Of a stretch of DNA of 64,000 nt, positions 29,124-40,329 are shown piece by piece. Origin of the DNA: Lentilactobacillus parafarraginis DSM 18390 = JCM 14109 (GTDB taxonomy: Bacteria; Bacillota; Bacilli; Lactobacillales; Lactobacillaceae). Location: contig NZ_AZFZ01000008.1 of assembly GCF_001435895.1 (NCBI RefSeq), positions 1 through 64,000 of the forward strand, in the 5' to 3' direction. The position numbers and the translations under genes were made by a program. The notes under the pieces were generated by a model. It saw only the letters and a program-made list of their open reading frames with translations, did no database searches and was not told the origin of the DNA. How positions within the stretch are numbered: position 1 is the stretch's first letter; each line of letters starts with the position of its first letter.

Positions 29124-29274
29124 AGCCGATTGCGGCCGTCTTCGGAAAAATCATGACCAGCACCAATTAGCGCCAGTCCCGCTTATAAGAGGACCCGTAA
29201 TTGTTGTCACGATTCTTTCAATCACGTTTCCAAGTGATCGGGGCGATTCCCTTCACCAAAAAACCACTGTTAAC

Positions 29275-29302
29275 AAAAAAAGCGAGGCACCAAGTGTCTC
29301 GC
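29275..29302 (-). terminator. Terminator after rpmE2
   Basis: Minus-strand stem GCGAGACAC/GTGCCTCGC (29294-29302 with 29282-29290, one mismatch), a TTG loop and a run of seven T. Confidence 0.85.
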
Positions 29303-29310
29303 AATTAGAA

Positions 29311-29565
29311 CTAGTCATTATTTTTGAAGCCGTATTTCTTGTTGAAACGATCAACGGCACCATCGGCCTGAGTAAACTTCTGCTTACCCGTGTAGAATGG
29401 GTGAGAATCTGATGAAATTTCAACACGAATCAATGGATAAGTGTTGCCATCTTCCCATTCAATCGTTTCGTCAGAAGTCTTAGTTGAGCCTGACAAAAAC
29501 TTAAAGCCAGTACTTGAATCTTGAAATACAACTTGGTGGTAATCTGGATGAATTCCTTTTTTCAT
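29311..29565 (-). CDS. rpmE2: Ribosomal protein L31 type B
   Basis: Component of the 50S subunit. The 84-residue protein starts [16 protein letters not shown] and lacks the CxxC zinc motif of type A L31, so it is the zinc-independent (C-minus) form that is usually induced when zinc is low. AAAGGAG lies before the ATG. A small hairpin abuts the ribosome-binding site and could give feedback control. Confidence 0.96.
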   Translation of the reverse strand: MKKGIHPDYHQVVFQDSSTGFKFLSGSTKTSDETIEWEDGNTYPLIRVEISSDSHPFYTGKQKFTQADGAVDRFNKKYGFKNND

Positions 29566-29584
29566 TATATATCGCTCCTTTGCC

Positions 29585-29606
29585 CTGGGCCAATGTGATG
29601 GCTCAG
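29585..29606 (-). other. Hairpin in the rpmE2 leader
   Basis: Minus-strand CTGAGCC/GGCCCAG stem (29600-29606 with 29585-29591, one mismatch) ending three bases before AAAGGAG. Similar leader structures are known for L31 genes in other bacteria; membership here is inferred. Confidence 0.5.
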
Positions 29607-29631
29607 AGATTATCGATTAGTCAACCATATT

Positions 29632-29660
29632 AGTTTAACACACTTCATGATTGGCGACAA
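29632..29660 (-). promoter_or_regulatory. Promoter of rpmE2
   Basis: Minus-strand TTGTCG (29655-29660), a 17-bp spacer and TAAACT (29632-29637). It gives a leader of about 60 bases. Confidence 0.6.
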
Positions 29661-29667
29661 TAAAATT

Positions 29668-30954
29668 TCAAACCTTTTCTTCGTCTTCAACGGTAAGCTT
29701 AATATCGGCTCCTAATCCGGTTAATTTGTCGACCAAATTCCCGTATCCACGAAGAATATTCTCGGCATGGGAAATTTCGGTGGTACCCTTAGCCATTAAC
29801 CCCGCAATTAATAGGGACGCACCGGCGCGAATTTCGCCGGCATCCACCTTTGCCCCGACAAGTTTGGGTGAGGGATCAACCACGATAATGCCTTCATCGG
29901 TATCCTTAGACTTAACGCGGCCGCCAAGCTTGGCGAGCTGAGAGATGTGCTTAATCCGCTGGGGATAAATAGTGTCAATAATGATGCTTTCGCCGGTTGC
30001 TGTAAATAGCAGCGGCGTAATGGGCTGTTGCAGATCCGTCGCAAATCCCGGATATGGCATCACCTTAATCCGGATTGGCTTGAGATTATGGGATGGGCCC
30101 ACGTAGACGCTATCTTCATAAACCGTCAGGTCACAGCCCATTTCTTCGAGCTTTGCAACAAACGATTCCAAATGTTCAGGAATAATGTTGGTGATGAGAA
30201 CGCCATCGCCCATTGCAGCGGCCAGAGATAAGTATGTGCCAGCTTCAATTCGATCAGGAATGATGGTGTGCGTGTTCTTGGCCTGCAATGTTGGCACACC
30301 TTCAATTCGAATCACGTCGGTACCGGCACCACGAATATTTGCCCCCATATTGTTCAGGAAAGTCGCAATGTCAATGATCTCCGGTTCCTTGGCAGCATTG
30401 CCAATCACCGTCGTTCCAGGAACCTTAACGGATGCCAGAATTGTGTTGATCGTTGCCCCAACAGAAACGATGTCTAAGAAGATTTGGGCACCATGAAGGC
30501 CATCCGGGCCGGTTTGAATGGTAACCGTGCCGTCCTTTTCACTGACTTCGGCTCCCAGGGCTTTAAACGCCTTGATATGCTGATCAATCGGGCGAGGCCC
30601 AATATTATCACCGCCAGGAAAACTCACCACCGCCCGTTGAAAACGACCAAGAAGGGCGCCCATAAAGTAATACGACGCCCGCAAGCTCTTGATGGCTTTG
30701 CTGGGAAGCGGTGCCTCCACAATGTTAGTCGGATCAATTGTGAGCACATCCCCGCTAAAGGTGGATGAGACGTTCATCGATTTTAGAATAAGCATTAAAT
30801 TGTGGACATCAAGAATATCAGGAACTGAATCAAATCTGACCGGGGTATCTGCTAGGATGGCAGCCGGGATCAGCGCCACGGTACTGTTTTTAGCGCCGCC
30901 GATCGATACTTCGCCAGATAGGCGGTTCCCGCCATTTATTATTAATTTACTCAT
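29668..30954 (-). CDS. murA: UDP-GlcNAc 1-carboxyvinyltransferase with Cys-to-Asp active site
   Basis: First committed step of peptidoglycan synthesis, enolpyruvyl transfer from PEP to UDP-GlcNAc. The 428-residue protein has Lys22-Asn23 (AKNST) and the full two-domain EPSP-synthase-like fold. The active-site loop reads FPGGDNIGPRPIDQH: the usual cysteine (Cys115 in Escherichia coli) is aspartate here, residue 116. That change is known from naturally fosfomycin-resistant enzymes such as those of mycobacteria and chlamydiae. The start at 30954 begins MSKLIINGGN after AGGA; a 98-codon open extension upstream has no homology signs. It lies between pyrG and rpmE2. Confidence 0.96.
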   Translation of the reverse strand: MSKLIINGGNRLSGEVSIGGAKNSTVALIPAAILADTPVRFDSVPDILDVHNLMLILKSMNVSSTFSGDVLTIDPTNIVEAPLPSKAIKSLRASYYFMGALLGRFQRAVVSFPGGDNIGPRPIDQHIKAFKALGAEVSEKDGTVTIQTGPDGLHGAQIFLDIVSVGATINTILASVKVPGTTVIGNAAKEPEIIDIATFLNNMGANIRGAGTDVIRIEGVPTLQAKNTHTIIPDRIEAGTYLSLAAAMGDGVLITNIIPEHLESFVAKLEEMGCDLTVYEDSVYVGPSHNLKPIRIKVMPYPGFATDLQQPITPLLFTATGESIIIDTIYPQRIKHISQLAKLGGRVKSKDTDEGIIVVDPSPKLVGAKVDAGEIRAGASLLIAGLMAKGTTEISHAENILRGYGNLVDKLTGLGADIKLTVEDEEKV

Positions 30955-31005
30955 CGAAACTTTCCTCACTTTTTCCATTCGAACATTTTTCATGTCATGG
31001 AACAT

Positions 31006-31011
31006 ATTATA
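31006..31011 (-). promoter_or_regulatory. -10 element upstream of murA
   Basis: Perfect minus-strand TATAAT 52 bp before the murA start; the nearest -35-like TTGTAT is only 15 bp upstream. The 331-bp interval 30955-31285 also holds an inverted repeat and the pyrG terminator. Confidence 0.45.
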
Positions 31012-31085
31012 GAAAATGTGTGTAAAATACAATACCCCTAGTTGAATTATGCAAATTGTAATACTCCTACCAAGGCTCTGGCTAA

Positions 31086-31104
31086 ACACTATCAATAATA
31101 GTGT
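31086..31104. repeat. Inverted repeat upstream of murA
   Basis: ACACTAT-CAATA-ATAGTGT, perfect seven-bp arms, about 80 bp upstream of the murA -10. It has no T-run and could be an operator or chance. Confidence 0.45.
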
Positions 31105-31219
31105 ACCATGTTTTAGATGCAGACGGGCCGGACAATAGAATTTCAAAGTGGATCCAGCCGTGCTGGTTGCGGCTTCATGAATCGGAAAATCGCCTGAGGG
31201 CCGCTTCTTTACTTGAATA

Positions 31220-31266
31220 TAAAAAAGTGGGATTGCGGTCAAATTCATCTTTGCCGCAACCCCACT
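31220..31266 (-). terminator. Terminator after pyrG
   Basis: Minus-strand stem AGTGGGGTTGCGG/CCGCAATCCCACT (31254-31266 with 31226-31238, one G-U pair) and a following run of T. Confidence 0.92.
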
Positions 31267-31285
31267 TCGTTTAATTTTATATCAT

Positions 31286-33061
<1,776 letters not shown>

Positions 33062-33087
33062 GAATAATTACTAACTCATCGATTCAA

Positions 33088-33720
33088 TTATTTTTTAGAA
33101 TTAAATTCGTCATCGTCATCATCGTCGTCATTAAGCGAATCATCGTCATCGTCCAACTCATTCAACTGGCCTTCGATCCCATCAGGTAAATCGGAATCGT
33201 CAGCATCATCAGTGTTGTCATCGATGTCTTGAAGGTCTTTGTTGTACTTGCCAAGATCTTCTGATTCGCTATCATCATCGTCATCGTCTGAATCAGTATC
33301 ATCGGTGTCGAAATCGTCGTCATCTTCAGGATCGTCATCGTCGTAATCGATCACATCATCATCGTCAGATGCGTCAGCTAAAAAGGCGTTAACCTTCTTC
33401 CGCTTTTTGCGCTTCGGTCGATCCTCATCTTCATCTTCGGCATGAACAGTTGCTTCGTCGATTGATTCGTAAGGGTACCATGTTCGTAAGCCCCAAAGAT
33501 TATCACCAAGTGAAATAAAGCTACCGTCAACGTTTAAATCAGTGTAGAATTGCGACAAGCGATCACGTATTTCTTTGTTACTATCGCCTAAATAATTTTG
33601 TACCGCGTTGGCTAAATCCGCGAACGGCATCGTGTCGCCCCGCTTAGCTAAGATCGCGTGGGCAACTTCAATCATCGATAGTTCATTTTTGTTTTGGCCT
33701 TTAAAGACTTCTAATTCCAA
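33088..33720 (-). CDS. rpoE: RNA polymerase delta subunit
   Basis: Accessory RNA polymerase subunit that speeds release of RNA and promoter escape. The 210-residue protein has the N-terminal HARE-HTH domain ([21 protein letters not shown], about 16-90) and a long acidic tail made mainly of Asp and Glu, ending in Lys-Lys. The start is a TTG, with AAAGGA upstream. The tail is encoded by repetitive GAT/GAC codons. It stands before pyrG, the usual order. Confidence 0.95.
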   Translation of the reverse strand: MELEVFKGQNKNELSMIEVAHAILAKRGDTMPFADLANAVQNYLGDSNKEIRDRLSQFYTDLNVDGSFISLGDNLWGLRTWYPYESIDEATVHAEDEDEDRPKRKKRKKVNAFLADASDDDDVIDYDDDDPEDDDDFDTDDTDSDDDDDDSESEDLGKYNKDLQDIDDNTDDADDSDLPDGIEGQLNELDDDDDSLNDDDDDDDEFNSKK

Positions 33721-33753
33721 ACTGGTACACGTCCTTTCAACAGTCTAAAAACT

Positions 33754-33782
33754 ACTATACCCGATTAAATTGTAAATTGCAA
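33754..33782 (-). promoter_or_regulatory. Promoter of rpoE
   Basis: Minus-strand TTGCAA (33777-33782), a 17-bp spacer, TATAGT (33754-33759). The -35 lies within the end of the DUF1934 gene. Confidence 0.7.
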
Positions 33783-34199
33783 TCGAATATTATACTTACC
33801 CAATAAATCACTGCCGGCATATAACAAATAATCAATATTAATATTGCCACGCAGAGGCTGATTAAGGATCTCCATATCAAGTGAAGACGTCACCGTTTGA
33901 ATTTCCAACGGTCCATATGGTGTTCGATAACGGGTTGCCACCCGTTTGCCCGCAGAAAACAATAGCTGCAGTCGATTCTCGGCTGACCGGGTAAGGCGAA
34001 TGTCGCCATTGGCCATTATTTTGATTGTGACCGGCACCTGACCGTCATCAGTGTCTTCGCTATAACGAATATAGATTGACGAGCCCACTCTGACCAATTG
34101 ACCGGTCACGTCGAACACGAAATTCGACTGTTCACCGTTTTGAACCATGTTGGTTTCCAAATGAATTTGGACGGGCACGCCAGTTGCTAAATTATCCAT
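33765..34199 (-). CDS. DUF1934 (YwiB-like) beta-barrel protein
   Basis: A 144-residue protein of the DUF1934 family (Bacillus YwiB), thought to have a calycin-like beta-barrel fold. It has alternating beta-strand-like segments, NFVFDVTGQLVRVGSSIYIRY in two pieces and RTPYGPLEIQTVTSSL. Function is unknown. The start at 34199 follows GAAGG by six bases. It lies before rpoE, as in other Bacillota, and diverges from lipL. Confidence 0.75.
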   Translation of the reverse strand: MDNLATGVPVQIHLETNMVQNGEQSNFVFDVTGQLVRVGSSIYIRYSEDTDDGQVPVTIKIMANGDIRLTRSAENRLQLLFSAGKRVATRYRTPYGPLEIQTVTSSLDMEILNQPLRGNINIDYLLYAGSDLLGKYNIRLQFTI

Positions 34200-34371
34200 C
34201 ATGCACCTTCTCTCAAAACTTCTTGTACTAACCAACCATTATATATCCAACCGCCAATTTGTGCATCCTATTTACCCTCAATTTTACGCTGGCCGCCATC
34301 GATAATCAATCATTCACCAATTCCAGACCGCCTCAAAATTCGGTTGGAAACTGCCGCGGGAGCTTGGGTTC

Positions 34372-34380
34372 TGTTATAAT
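34372..34380 (+). promoter_or_regulatory. Extended -10 promoter of lipL
   Basis: TGT-TATAAT, 37 bp before the lipL start. Confidence 0.6.
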
Positions 34381-34417
34381 TAATTGTATTGTTTATTTAG
34401 CAGAACGGGGGATTTTC

Positions 34418-35245
34418 ATGGCTTTTACAACTAATCCAATCACGGTCATTTCACAACGGTACGCGCCATCCCAAAAGCTCGACAGCTTTGCGGATACCAA
34501 CGCCCTTCTGGAATACTGCGACCGCTATTGTCGGCCGTTCATCCACTTTTGGACCACTGAATCACCAACACTCATCCTGGGCATCAATGATCGTCACTTA
34601 CCGAATCTGCCCGCCGCCCTTCACAGTTTACGGTCTCATCAATATGACCACTTTTTACGAAATTCCGGCGGCCTTGCAGTGATCAGTGATCCCGGTATTT
34701 TAAACATCTCACTGTTCATTCCCGATCCCAACCAGGAATATAGTGTCGATTCAGCTTACGAAATGATTGCTAATTTAATGAAGCAAACCTTTCCAACGCT
34801 AACAATTGCCACTTACGAAATCGTTAATTCGTACTGTCCTGGAAAATTTGATCTGAGCGTTAACGGTCAAAAAATCGCTGGCATTGCCCAACGGAGAACT
34901 CGCAACGCCATTGTTTTGATGCTCTACCTCAGCGTCAATGGCGACCAGAATGCCAGAAGCCGAACAGTTGCGGACTTTTACACTGCCGGAAACGCCTATT
35001 CTCAAGATCGTTGGCACTTCCCAGAGGTTGATCCAGGGGTGATGACAACGGTTGCGGATCTCGGATTCCCAGAAATCACAAATTCGGCCGTCGAAGAAAA
35101 ATTTTTGACAAGCGTCAGTCGGCAGGACATCTCCTTGGATATGGACGGTCAAGCCCAGTTGGCTCGTTCTGAATCCTTTAAATCCCTGTTTCAACAACAA
35201 TTACGCAAAATTCAGCTTAGAAACGATCAGTTACCAACAATTTAA
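34418..35245 (+). CDS. lipL: Octanoyl/lipoyl amidotransferase, LipL-like
   Basis: Member of the biotin/lipoate protein ligase family, 275 residues. The segment NSYCPGKFDLSVNGQKIAG holds Cys140, which matches the nucleophile of LipL, the enzyme that moves octanoyl or lipoyl groups from GcvH to the E2 subunits of oxo-acid dehydrogenases. The start at 34418 follows a run of G. It precedes an HD-domain gene, as lipL and ywfO do in Bacillus subtilis. A plain lipoate-protein ligase is the alternative. Confidence 0.78.
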   Translation: MAFTTNPITVISQRYAPSQKLDSFADTNALLEYCDRYCRPFIHFWTTESPTLILGINDRHLPNLPAALHSLRSHQYDHFLRNSGGLAVISDPGILNISLFIPDPNQEYSVDSAYEMIANLMKQTFPTLTIATYEIVNSYCPGKFDLSVNGQKIAGIAQRRTRNAIVLMLYLSVNGDQNARSRTVADFYTAGNAYSQDRWHFPEVDPGVMTTVADLGFPEITNSAVEEKFLTSVSRQDISLDMDGQAQLARSESFKSLFQQQLRKIQLRNDQLPTI

Positions 35246-35264
35246 ATCAATGGAGGCTTACCTG

Positions 35265-36602
35265 TTGGATTACGCACATCAACAGCTCAAGCGGGAAAAG
35301 GTCTTTCGCGATCCCGTTCACAATTATGTATACGTTAATTATCAAGTGATTTTAGATTTAATTAATACCACGGAATTTCAGCGGTTGCGCCGGGTTCATC
35401 AACTCGGGACAACTTCCCTAATTTTTCATGGGGCCGAACATTCACGCTTCGGCCATTCCCTTGGGGTTTACGAAATTGCCAGACGGATCGTTGAATCATT
35501 TGAAAAAAACTTTCCGTCCACTACCAAGGGAGACGGGCTTTGGGATTCTTCCCAGGATTTAGTGGTCCTGTGCGCGGCTTTACTCCATGACATCGGTCAC
35601 GGGGCGTATTCCCACACCTTTGAACACATTTTTGGCACCAATCACGAACAAATCACCCAAGAAATTATCACTTCCGATAAAACCGAAATCAATCAGGTAT
35701 TAAGACGCGTCAGTCCCGACTTCCCTCAAGAAGTTGCCAGTGTCATTAATAAGACCTACCCCAATCGGCAAGTCGTTGAAATGATCTCTAGTCAACTGGA
35801 TGCTGACAGGATGGATTATCTGCTGCGCGACGCTTACAATACTGGCGTCAAGTACGGAACCTTTGATCTGGCCCGTATCTTGGAAGTAATGCGCCCCTAT
35901 AAGGGTCACATCTGCTTTGAGATGAGTGGCATGCACGCCGTTGAAGACTACATCGTCAGTCGTTTCCAAATGTATCAGCAAGTTTATTTTCACCCGGTTT
36001 CCCGGGCAATGGAAGTTGTGTTAAACCGGCTGCTTTCCCGAGCCACCTACATCTTTAGCGATCACACCCAAAACGGGCCGTCAACTCCCTATATGCTGTT
36101 GCCATTTTTGAGAGGCGACTTCGATCTGGACGACTATCTCCAACTCGACGATGGGGTTCTTAACACCTACTTTATCCATTGGAAACGATATCCAGACGAC
36201 ATTTTGAGCAACTTAGCGACCCGCTTTATCGACAGAAAGCCTTTCAAATCGGTTCGATTTGATCAATCAACGAAGCGTCAGCTGCCGCAGTTACGTAAAA
36301 TCATCGAGCAATCCGGATTTAATCCCAAATACTACACCGCAACCGATAACAGCTTTGACCTGCCCTATGACGCTTACCGTCCGGGTAAAAAACAAATTGA
36401 ATTACTTCAAGACGACGGCTCGCTGGTGGATCTTTCCACCGTCAGCCCCATCGTCAGTGCCATTTCAGACAAGCAAACCGGTGACAACCGCTTCTTCTTC
36501 CCACGGGAAGTTCTTCAACCCCAAGAAAATGTTGATCTTTTTGAACCTGAATATGATGAGTTTAAACGTCACATTCGCAATGGCAAATTAACAAACCCAT
36601 AA
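35265..36602 (+). CDS. HD-domain phosphohydrolase, YwfO-like
   Basis: Metal-dependent phosphohydrolase, 445 residues. The HD residues are visible: HSLGVYEIARR with His64, LLHDIGHGAYSH with His108-Asp109, and QLDADRMDYLLRDAY. The family includes a Bacillus enzyme reported to act on nucleotides such as dNTPs; substrate here is inferred. The start is the TTG at 35265, eight bases after GGAGG; the ATG at 35250 lies before that site. It is second in a three-gene plus-strand group with lipL and a HAD phosphatase. Confidence 0.85.
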   Translation: MDYAHQQLKREKVFRDPVHNYVYVNYQVILDLINTTEFQRLRRVHQLGTTSLIFHGAEHSRFGHSLGVYEIARRIVESFEKNFPSTTKGDGLWDSSQDLVVLCAALLHDIGHGAYSHTFEHIFGTNHEQITQEIITSDKTEINQVLRRVSPDFPQEVASVINKTYPNRQVVEMISSQLDADRMDYLLRDAYNTGVKYGTFDLARILEVMRPYKGHICFEMSGMHAVEDYIVSRFQMYQQVYFHPVSRAMEVVLNRLLSRATYIFSDHTQNGPSTPYMLLPFLRGDFDLDDYLQLDDGVLNTYFIHWKRYPDDILSNLATRFIDRKPFKSVRFDQSTKRQLPQLRKIIEQSGFNPKYYTATDNSFDLPYDAYRPGKKQIELLQDDGSLVDLSTVSPIVSAISDKQTGDNRFFFPREVLQPQENVDLFEPEYDEFKRHIRNGKLTNP

Positions 36603-36617
36603 AGGAGAAAATCACGC

Positions 36618-37433
36618 ATGGCTATCAAACTAATTGCAATTGACATCGACGGCACCCTACTAAATGAGCATAACCAGCTGGCAAAAGCAACGATTACCGC
36701 CATTTCAAAGGCTCGTCAGACCGGCATCAAAGTCGTCCTCTGTACTGGACGGCCCCTAAGTGGGGTTCAACCCTACCTGGATCAATTAAACATCTCCGGA
36801 GCTGACGAGTACGCCATCACTTTTAACGGGGCAATGGCCCAAAATTTGGACGGAAAGGTCATCGCCCACCAAACCCTCACGTACGATGATTTTTTGCAGA
36901 CCGAAATGATCGCCAGAAAACTTGGGGTTCATTACCAATTTGAAACAATGGACGCCATTTACGCGTTTAATCGCGACCTGAGTCCGTACAGTATCGGCGA
37001 AAGTTACTTGGTGCGCCTGCCCATTAAGTTCCGATCGCCAGAAGAAATCCCATCTGATCTGGTCATTTCAAAGGCAATGCTGGTTGACTTTCCAAAGCTG
37101 ATTTCGAAAGCCAACACAAATTTCCCGCAAGCGCTCCGTGATCAACTGTACGTCGTTCAAAGCGAGCCGTTCTTTATTGAAATGATGAATAAAAACGCCA
37201 ATAAGGGAAACGCCCTCCGTGATCTAGCAGCGGACTTGGGGTTGAAAGCCGAAAATGTCATGGCCATTGGTGACCAGGGAAACGATCTCACGATGATCAA
37301 ATATTCTGGATTTGGCGTCGCAATGGGTAACGGCATCGATGCCGTTAAAACCGCGGCAAAGGAAATCACCAAAACAAACGCAGAAGACGGCGTCGCTTAC
37401 GCCATTAATCATTGGGTTCTGCAAGCGGATTAA
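36618..37433 (+). CDS. Cof-type HAD-IIB sugar/nucleotide phosphatase
   Basis: A 271-residue haloacid-dehalogenase phosphatase. Motif 1 DIDGTLLNEHN (first Asp near 9), motif 2 LCTGRPLSG, and motif 4 GDQGNDLTMIKYSG with NPK-type Lys earlier are present, with the large C2B cap between. Such enzymes act on sugar phosphates or flavin and nucleotide phosphates; the substrate is not predictable. AAAGGAG precedes the ATG, and a terminator follows. Confidence 0.88.
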   Translation: MAIKLIAIDIDGTLLNEHNQLAKATITAISKARQTGIKVVLCTGRPLSGVQPYLDQLNISGADEYAITFNGAMAQNLDGKVIAHQTLTYDDFLQTEMIARKLGVHYQFETMDAIYAFNRDLSPYSIGESYLVRLPIKFRSPEEIPSDLVISKAMLVDFPKLISKANTNFPQALRDQLYVVQSEPFFIEMMNKNANKGNALRDLAADLGLKAENVMAIGDQGNDLTMIKYSGFGVAMGNGIDAVKTAAKEITKTNAEDGVAYAINHWVLQAD

Positions 37434-37460
37434 TTAAATCAGCCCGTTGAACAGTTGGTT

Positions 37461-37500
37461 AAAGGGCCTTGGAATGGCAATCACCATTTCAAGGCCCTTT
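37461..37500. terminator. Bidirectional terminator
   Basis: AAAGGGCCTTG/CAAGGCCCTTT stem (37461-37471 with 37490-37500) plus inner AATGG/CCATT pairs, between converging genes. The T-runs are short on both strands. Confidence 0.75.
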
Positions 37501-37518
37501 CTCATAATCAAATTGATG

Positions 37519-37884
37519 TTAGATACTGGTCAAAACAATTCCCAGAACGATTAAAAACAACCCCACAAGCAAGCAAAAGTGGGCGTACTTATTGACCGTA
37601 ATTGGCCGATTCTTAATCGACGCCACGTCCTTGGCAGCGGGATGCTTAGGGTCGTTTTCGGCTTCCAAATCGGTCTTCTTGCGGACCGAAAAACGCCAGC
37701 CGGTAAACAGATGGCCGGAACCCACGATAAAGATTGAAGCCAAAACCAACAGGAACAGGCCAGCAAGAAAGTCAAGATTCCCCACTGCCATTAGCGGCAT
37801 TCTTAACCCAACAAAGATCAGGTTAATCATAATGATCAATCCAATCCCAGTTGCCACCGGATATCGCTTAACAACGGCCTTCAT
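37519..37884 (-). CDS. DUF3899 membrane protein
   Basis: A 121-residue protein with three predicted membrane segments (about 10-30, 37-58 and 100-119), of the DUF3899 type common in lactobacilli. No function is known. Its ATG overlaps the prs stop codon in a TAATG junction, so it is translationally coupled to prs. Confidence 0.7.
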   Translation of the reverse strand: MKAVVKRYPVATGIGLIIMINLIFVGLRMPLMAVGNLDFLAGLFLLVLASIFIVGSGHLFTGWRFSVRKKTDLEAENDPKHPAAKDVASIKNRPITVNKYAHFCLLVGLFLIVLGIVLTSI

Positions 37885-38864
37885 TAGTCATTTTCACCAC
37901 GAAATCGGTTATTAAACAGTGGGCTAACTGGTTTGTTTTCGTTAATCCGCTTAATGGCATCACCAATCAGAGGGCCGACTGAAACCTGCTGGATTTTATC
38001 AATGTGTTTGTCCTCCGGCAACTGAATTGTGTCAGTGACCACTAACTGCTTAATTGGTGATTTGGCAATTCGTTCAATCGCTGGACCAGACAAGACCGGA
38101 TGGGTACAGCAAGCATAGACCTCTTTGGCGCCAGCATCAATCAGTGCCTGAGCACCGAGCGTAATGGTGCCCGCGGTATCGATCATGTCATCAATCATCA
38201 AGCAGCGTTTACCAGATACGTCGCCAATGATGTTCATGATCTCGGCAACGTTGGCCTTTGGCCGCCGCTTATCAATAATTGCAATTGGGGCCTTTAAAAA
38301 TTCAGCCAATGCCCGAGCCCGCGAAACACCCCCGTGATCAGGTGAAACAACCACGTCAGTTGACCCGAATCCTTCTTTAATGAAGTGATCGGCCAATAAC
38401 GGGGCGCCCATCAAATGGTCGACGGGAATATCAAAGAACCCTTGAATCTGGGCAGCGTGTAAATCAAGCGTAACAACCCGATCCGCACCATCCTTTTGGA
38501 GCATGTTGGCCACAAGCTTTGCGGTAATTGGTTCCCGCGAACGGGCTTTGCGATCCTGACGAGCGTAGCCATAGTAAGGAATCACAACGTTAATGGTCCC
38601 CGCACTGGCCCGCCGAAGCGCGTCAATCATGATTAACAGTTCCATGAGGTTATCGTTAACGGGTGACGATGTGGACTGGATGATAAAAATGTTGTCGCCA
38701 CGAATACTTTCCTCGATATTAATGCGAATTTCACCATCACTAAAACGATCAACAGAAGTCTTCCCAAGGGCAACGCCGACAGTCTGAGCAATCTTTTCAG
38801 CCAGCGGCCGATTAGAATTCAGTGCAAAGATTTTCAGTTTAGAATCAAAATATTGCCGAGCCAT
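37884..38864 (-). CDS. prs: Ribose-phosphate pyrophosphokinase
   Basis: Makes PRPP from ribose 5-phosphate and ATP, for purine, pyrimidine, histidine and tryptophan pathways. The 326-residue class I enzyme has [15 protein letters not shown], the PRPP-binding [15 protein letters not shown] near 223 and [15 protein letters not shown]. The start at 38864 has GGAGG five bases upstream. A TATAAT (38895-38900) gives it a likely own promoter after glmU. Confidence 0.97.
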   Translation of the reverse strand: MARQYFDSKLKIFALNSNRPLAEKIAQTVGVALGKTSVDRFSDGEIRINIEESIRGDNIFIIQSTSSPVNDNLMELLIMIDALRRASAGTINVVIPYYGYARQDRKARSREPITAKLVANMLQKDGADRVVTLDLHAAQIQGFFDIPVDHLMGAPLLADHFIKEGFGSTDVVVSPDHGGVSRARALAEFLKAPIAIIDKRRPKANVAEIMNIIGDVSGKRCLMIDDMIDTAGTITLGAQALIDAGAKEVYACCTHPVLSGPAIERIAKSPIKQLVVTDTIQLPEDKHIDKIQQVSVGPLIGDAIKRINENKPVSPLFNNRFRGEND

Positions 38865-38894
38865 ATGATCCTCCAATTGTTATTTTATATCTTA

Positions 38895-38900
38895 ATTATA
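38895..38900 (-). promoter_or_regulatory. -10 element of prs
   Basis: Perfect minus-strand TATAAT 31 bp before the prs start; no convincing -35. Confidence 0.5.
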
Positions 38901-38926
38901 CAATGTTTTCGATTGAAAAATGACCA

Positions 38927-40303
38927 TTAATCCTTCTGATATGGTAATTTCTTGAAATAACCCGGTTTATTGGTTTGACGAGACCGCGCAATGGCCATGT
39001 CATATTGATTGACTTGGCGGTTAATGGTTGATCCGGCGGCAATAAATGAGTGATCAGCAACTTGAAGCGGTGCAATCAGGTTGGAATTACTGCCGACAAA
39101 GGAATCATCACCAACGACCGTCTCATGCTTCTTGGCACCGTCGTAGTTCACAAATACGACCCCACAGCCAACGTTAATGTTCTTACCCAGCTTGGCGTTA
39201 CCAACATAGGTCAAATGACCGACCTTTGTTCCGGCGCCAATTGATGCCTTTTTAACCTCAACAAAGTTGCCAAGGTGGACGTGCTCACCAATCACCGCGT
39301 TTGGCCGCAGATGACTGTTGGGCCCAATATCAGAATAATCGGCCATTTCGGATTCTTCAATCAGTGAGGACGTGACGGTAACGTGGTCATGAATGGTTGA
39401 ATCGCGAATTTCCGAATTCGCGCCGATGTAACAATCACTGCCAATCGTGGTGGTTCCCTTTAATTGAACACCGGGTTCAAGAATCGTATCTGAGCCGATT
39501 TTAACGTCAGCATCAATGTAAGTTCGTTCCGGGTCAATCATTGAAATGCCATCCATCATGTGCTGGCGATTAATTCTTGCCTGCATAATTTTAGTCGCTC
39601 GTGCAAGGGCAACCCGGTCGTTAACGCCCATCGATTCATCAAAGTCAGCCATTTTGTAAGCTGCAATGGTCTCGCCCTCGGATTTCAAGACCTCAATGAC
39701 GTCGGTTAGGTAATACTCGCCCTGGGCGTTCTGATTGTTAATTTGATGCAGTGCTTGAAAAAGGGCCTGATTATCAAATACATAAACGCCGGTATTAATC
39801 TCGTGGATTGCCTGCTCTTCTTTCGTGGCGTCCTTTTGTTCAACAATTTTTTCAACAATTCCTAAATCATTGCGAACAATTCGACCATAGCCAGTTGGAT
39901 CAGGCGCGTTGGACGTCAGGATAGTTGCCTTAGCCTTCTTATTTCGGTGATAGGTGAATAAATTTTCGAAAGTGTGCGCGGTTAAGAGCGGGGTATCACC
40001 ACTAACGACCATCGTCATCCCATCAAGGTTTCCCAGCAATTTTTCAGCCTGCAGGACCGCGTGTCCGGTTCCCAGCTGCTTTTCCTGAACCGCATACTGG
40101 GTTCGGTTCCCAATATTGTTGCGAACCGCATCGGCACCAAAGCCCACAATGGTAATAATGTTATCCATATCGGCCTTTTCAACCTGCGTCAACACGTGAT
40201 CAACCATCGTTTTACCGCAAAGCCGGTGAAGAACCTTATATAGTTTGGATTTCATCCGCGTACCCTTGCCAGCGGCTAATATGATCGTATTTTTTGTTGC
40301 CAT
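38927..40303 (-). CDS. glmU: Bifunctional UDP-GlcNAc pyrophosphorylase/acetyltransferase
   Basis: Acetylates glucosamine 1-phosphate and joins it to UTP, giving UDP-GlcNAc for cell wall synthesis. The 458-residue protein has the N-terminal nucleotidyltransferase with [18 protein letters not shown] and a C-terminal left-handed beta-helix of hexapeptide repeats ([24 protein letters not shown]). Length is normal. It sits between purR and prs, as in Bacillus. Confidence 0.97.
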   Translation of the reverse strand: MATKNTIILAAGKGTRMKSKLYKVLHRLCGKTMVDHVLTQVEKADMDNIITIVGFGADAVRNNIGNRTQYAVQEKQLGTGHAVLQAEKLLGNLDGMTMVVSGDTPLLTAHTFENLFTYHRNKKAKATILTSNAPDPTGYGRIVRNDLGIVEKIVEQKDATKEEQAIHEINTGVYVFDNQALFQALHQINNQNAQGEYYLTDVIEVLKSEGETIAAYKMADFDESMGVNDRVALARATKIMQARINRQHMMDGISMIDPERTYIDADVKIGSDTILEPGVQLKGTTTIGSDCYIGANSEIRDSTIHDHVTVTSSLIEESEMADYSDIGPNSHLRPNAVIGEHVHLGNFVEVKKASIGAGTKVGHLTYVGNAKLGKNINVGCGVVFVNYDGAKKHETVVGDDSFVGSNSNLIAPLQVADHSFIAAGSTINRQVNQYDMAIARSRQTNKPGYFKKLPYQKD

Positions 40304-40329
40304 TCTAAACTCTCCTCAGTAAAAACAAG

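Noticed and set aside
30955-31248. 98-codon N-terminal extension of murA
   Set aside because: It has no MurA homology signs, contains the -10 element and an inverted repeat, and the conserved N terminus begins at 30954.
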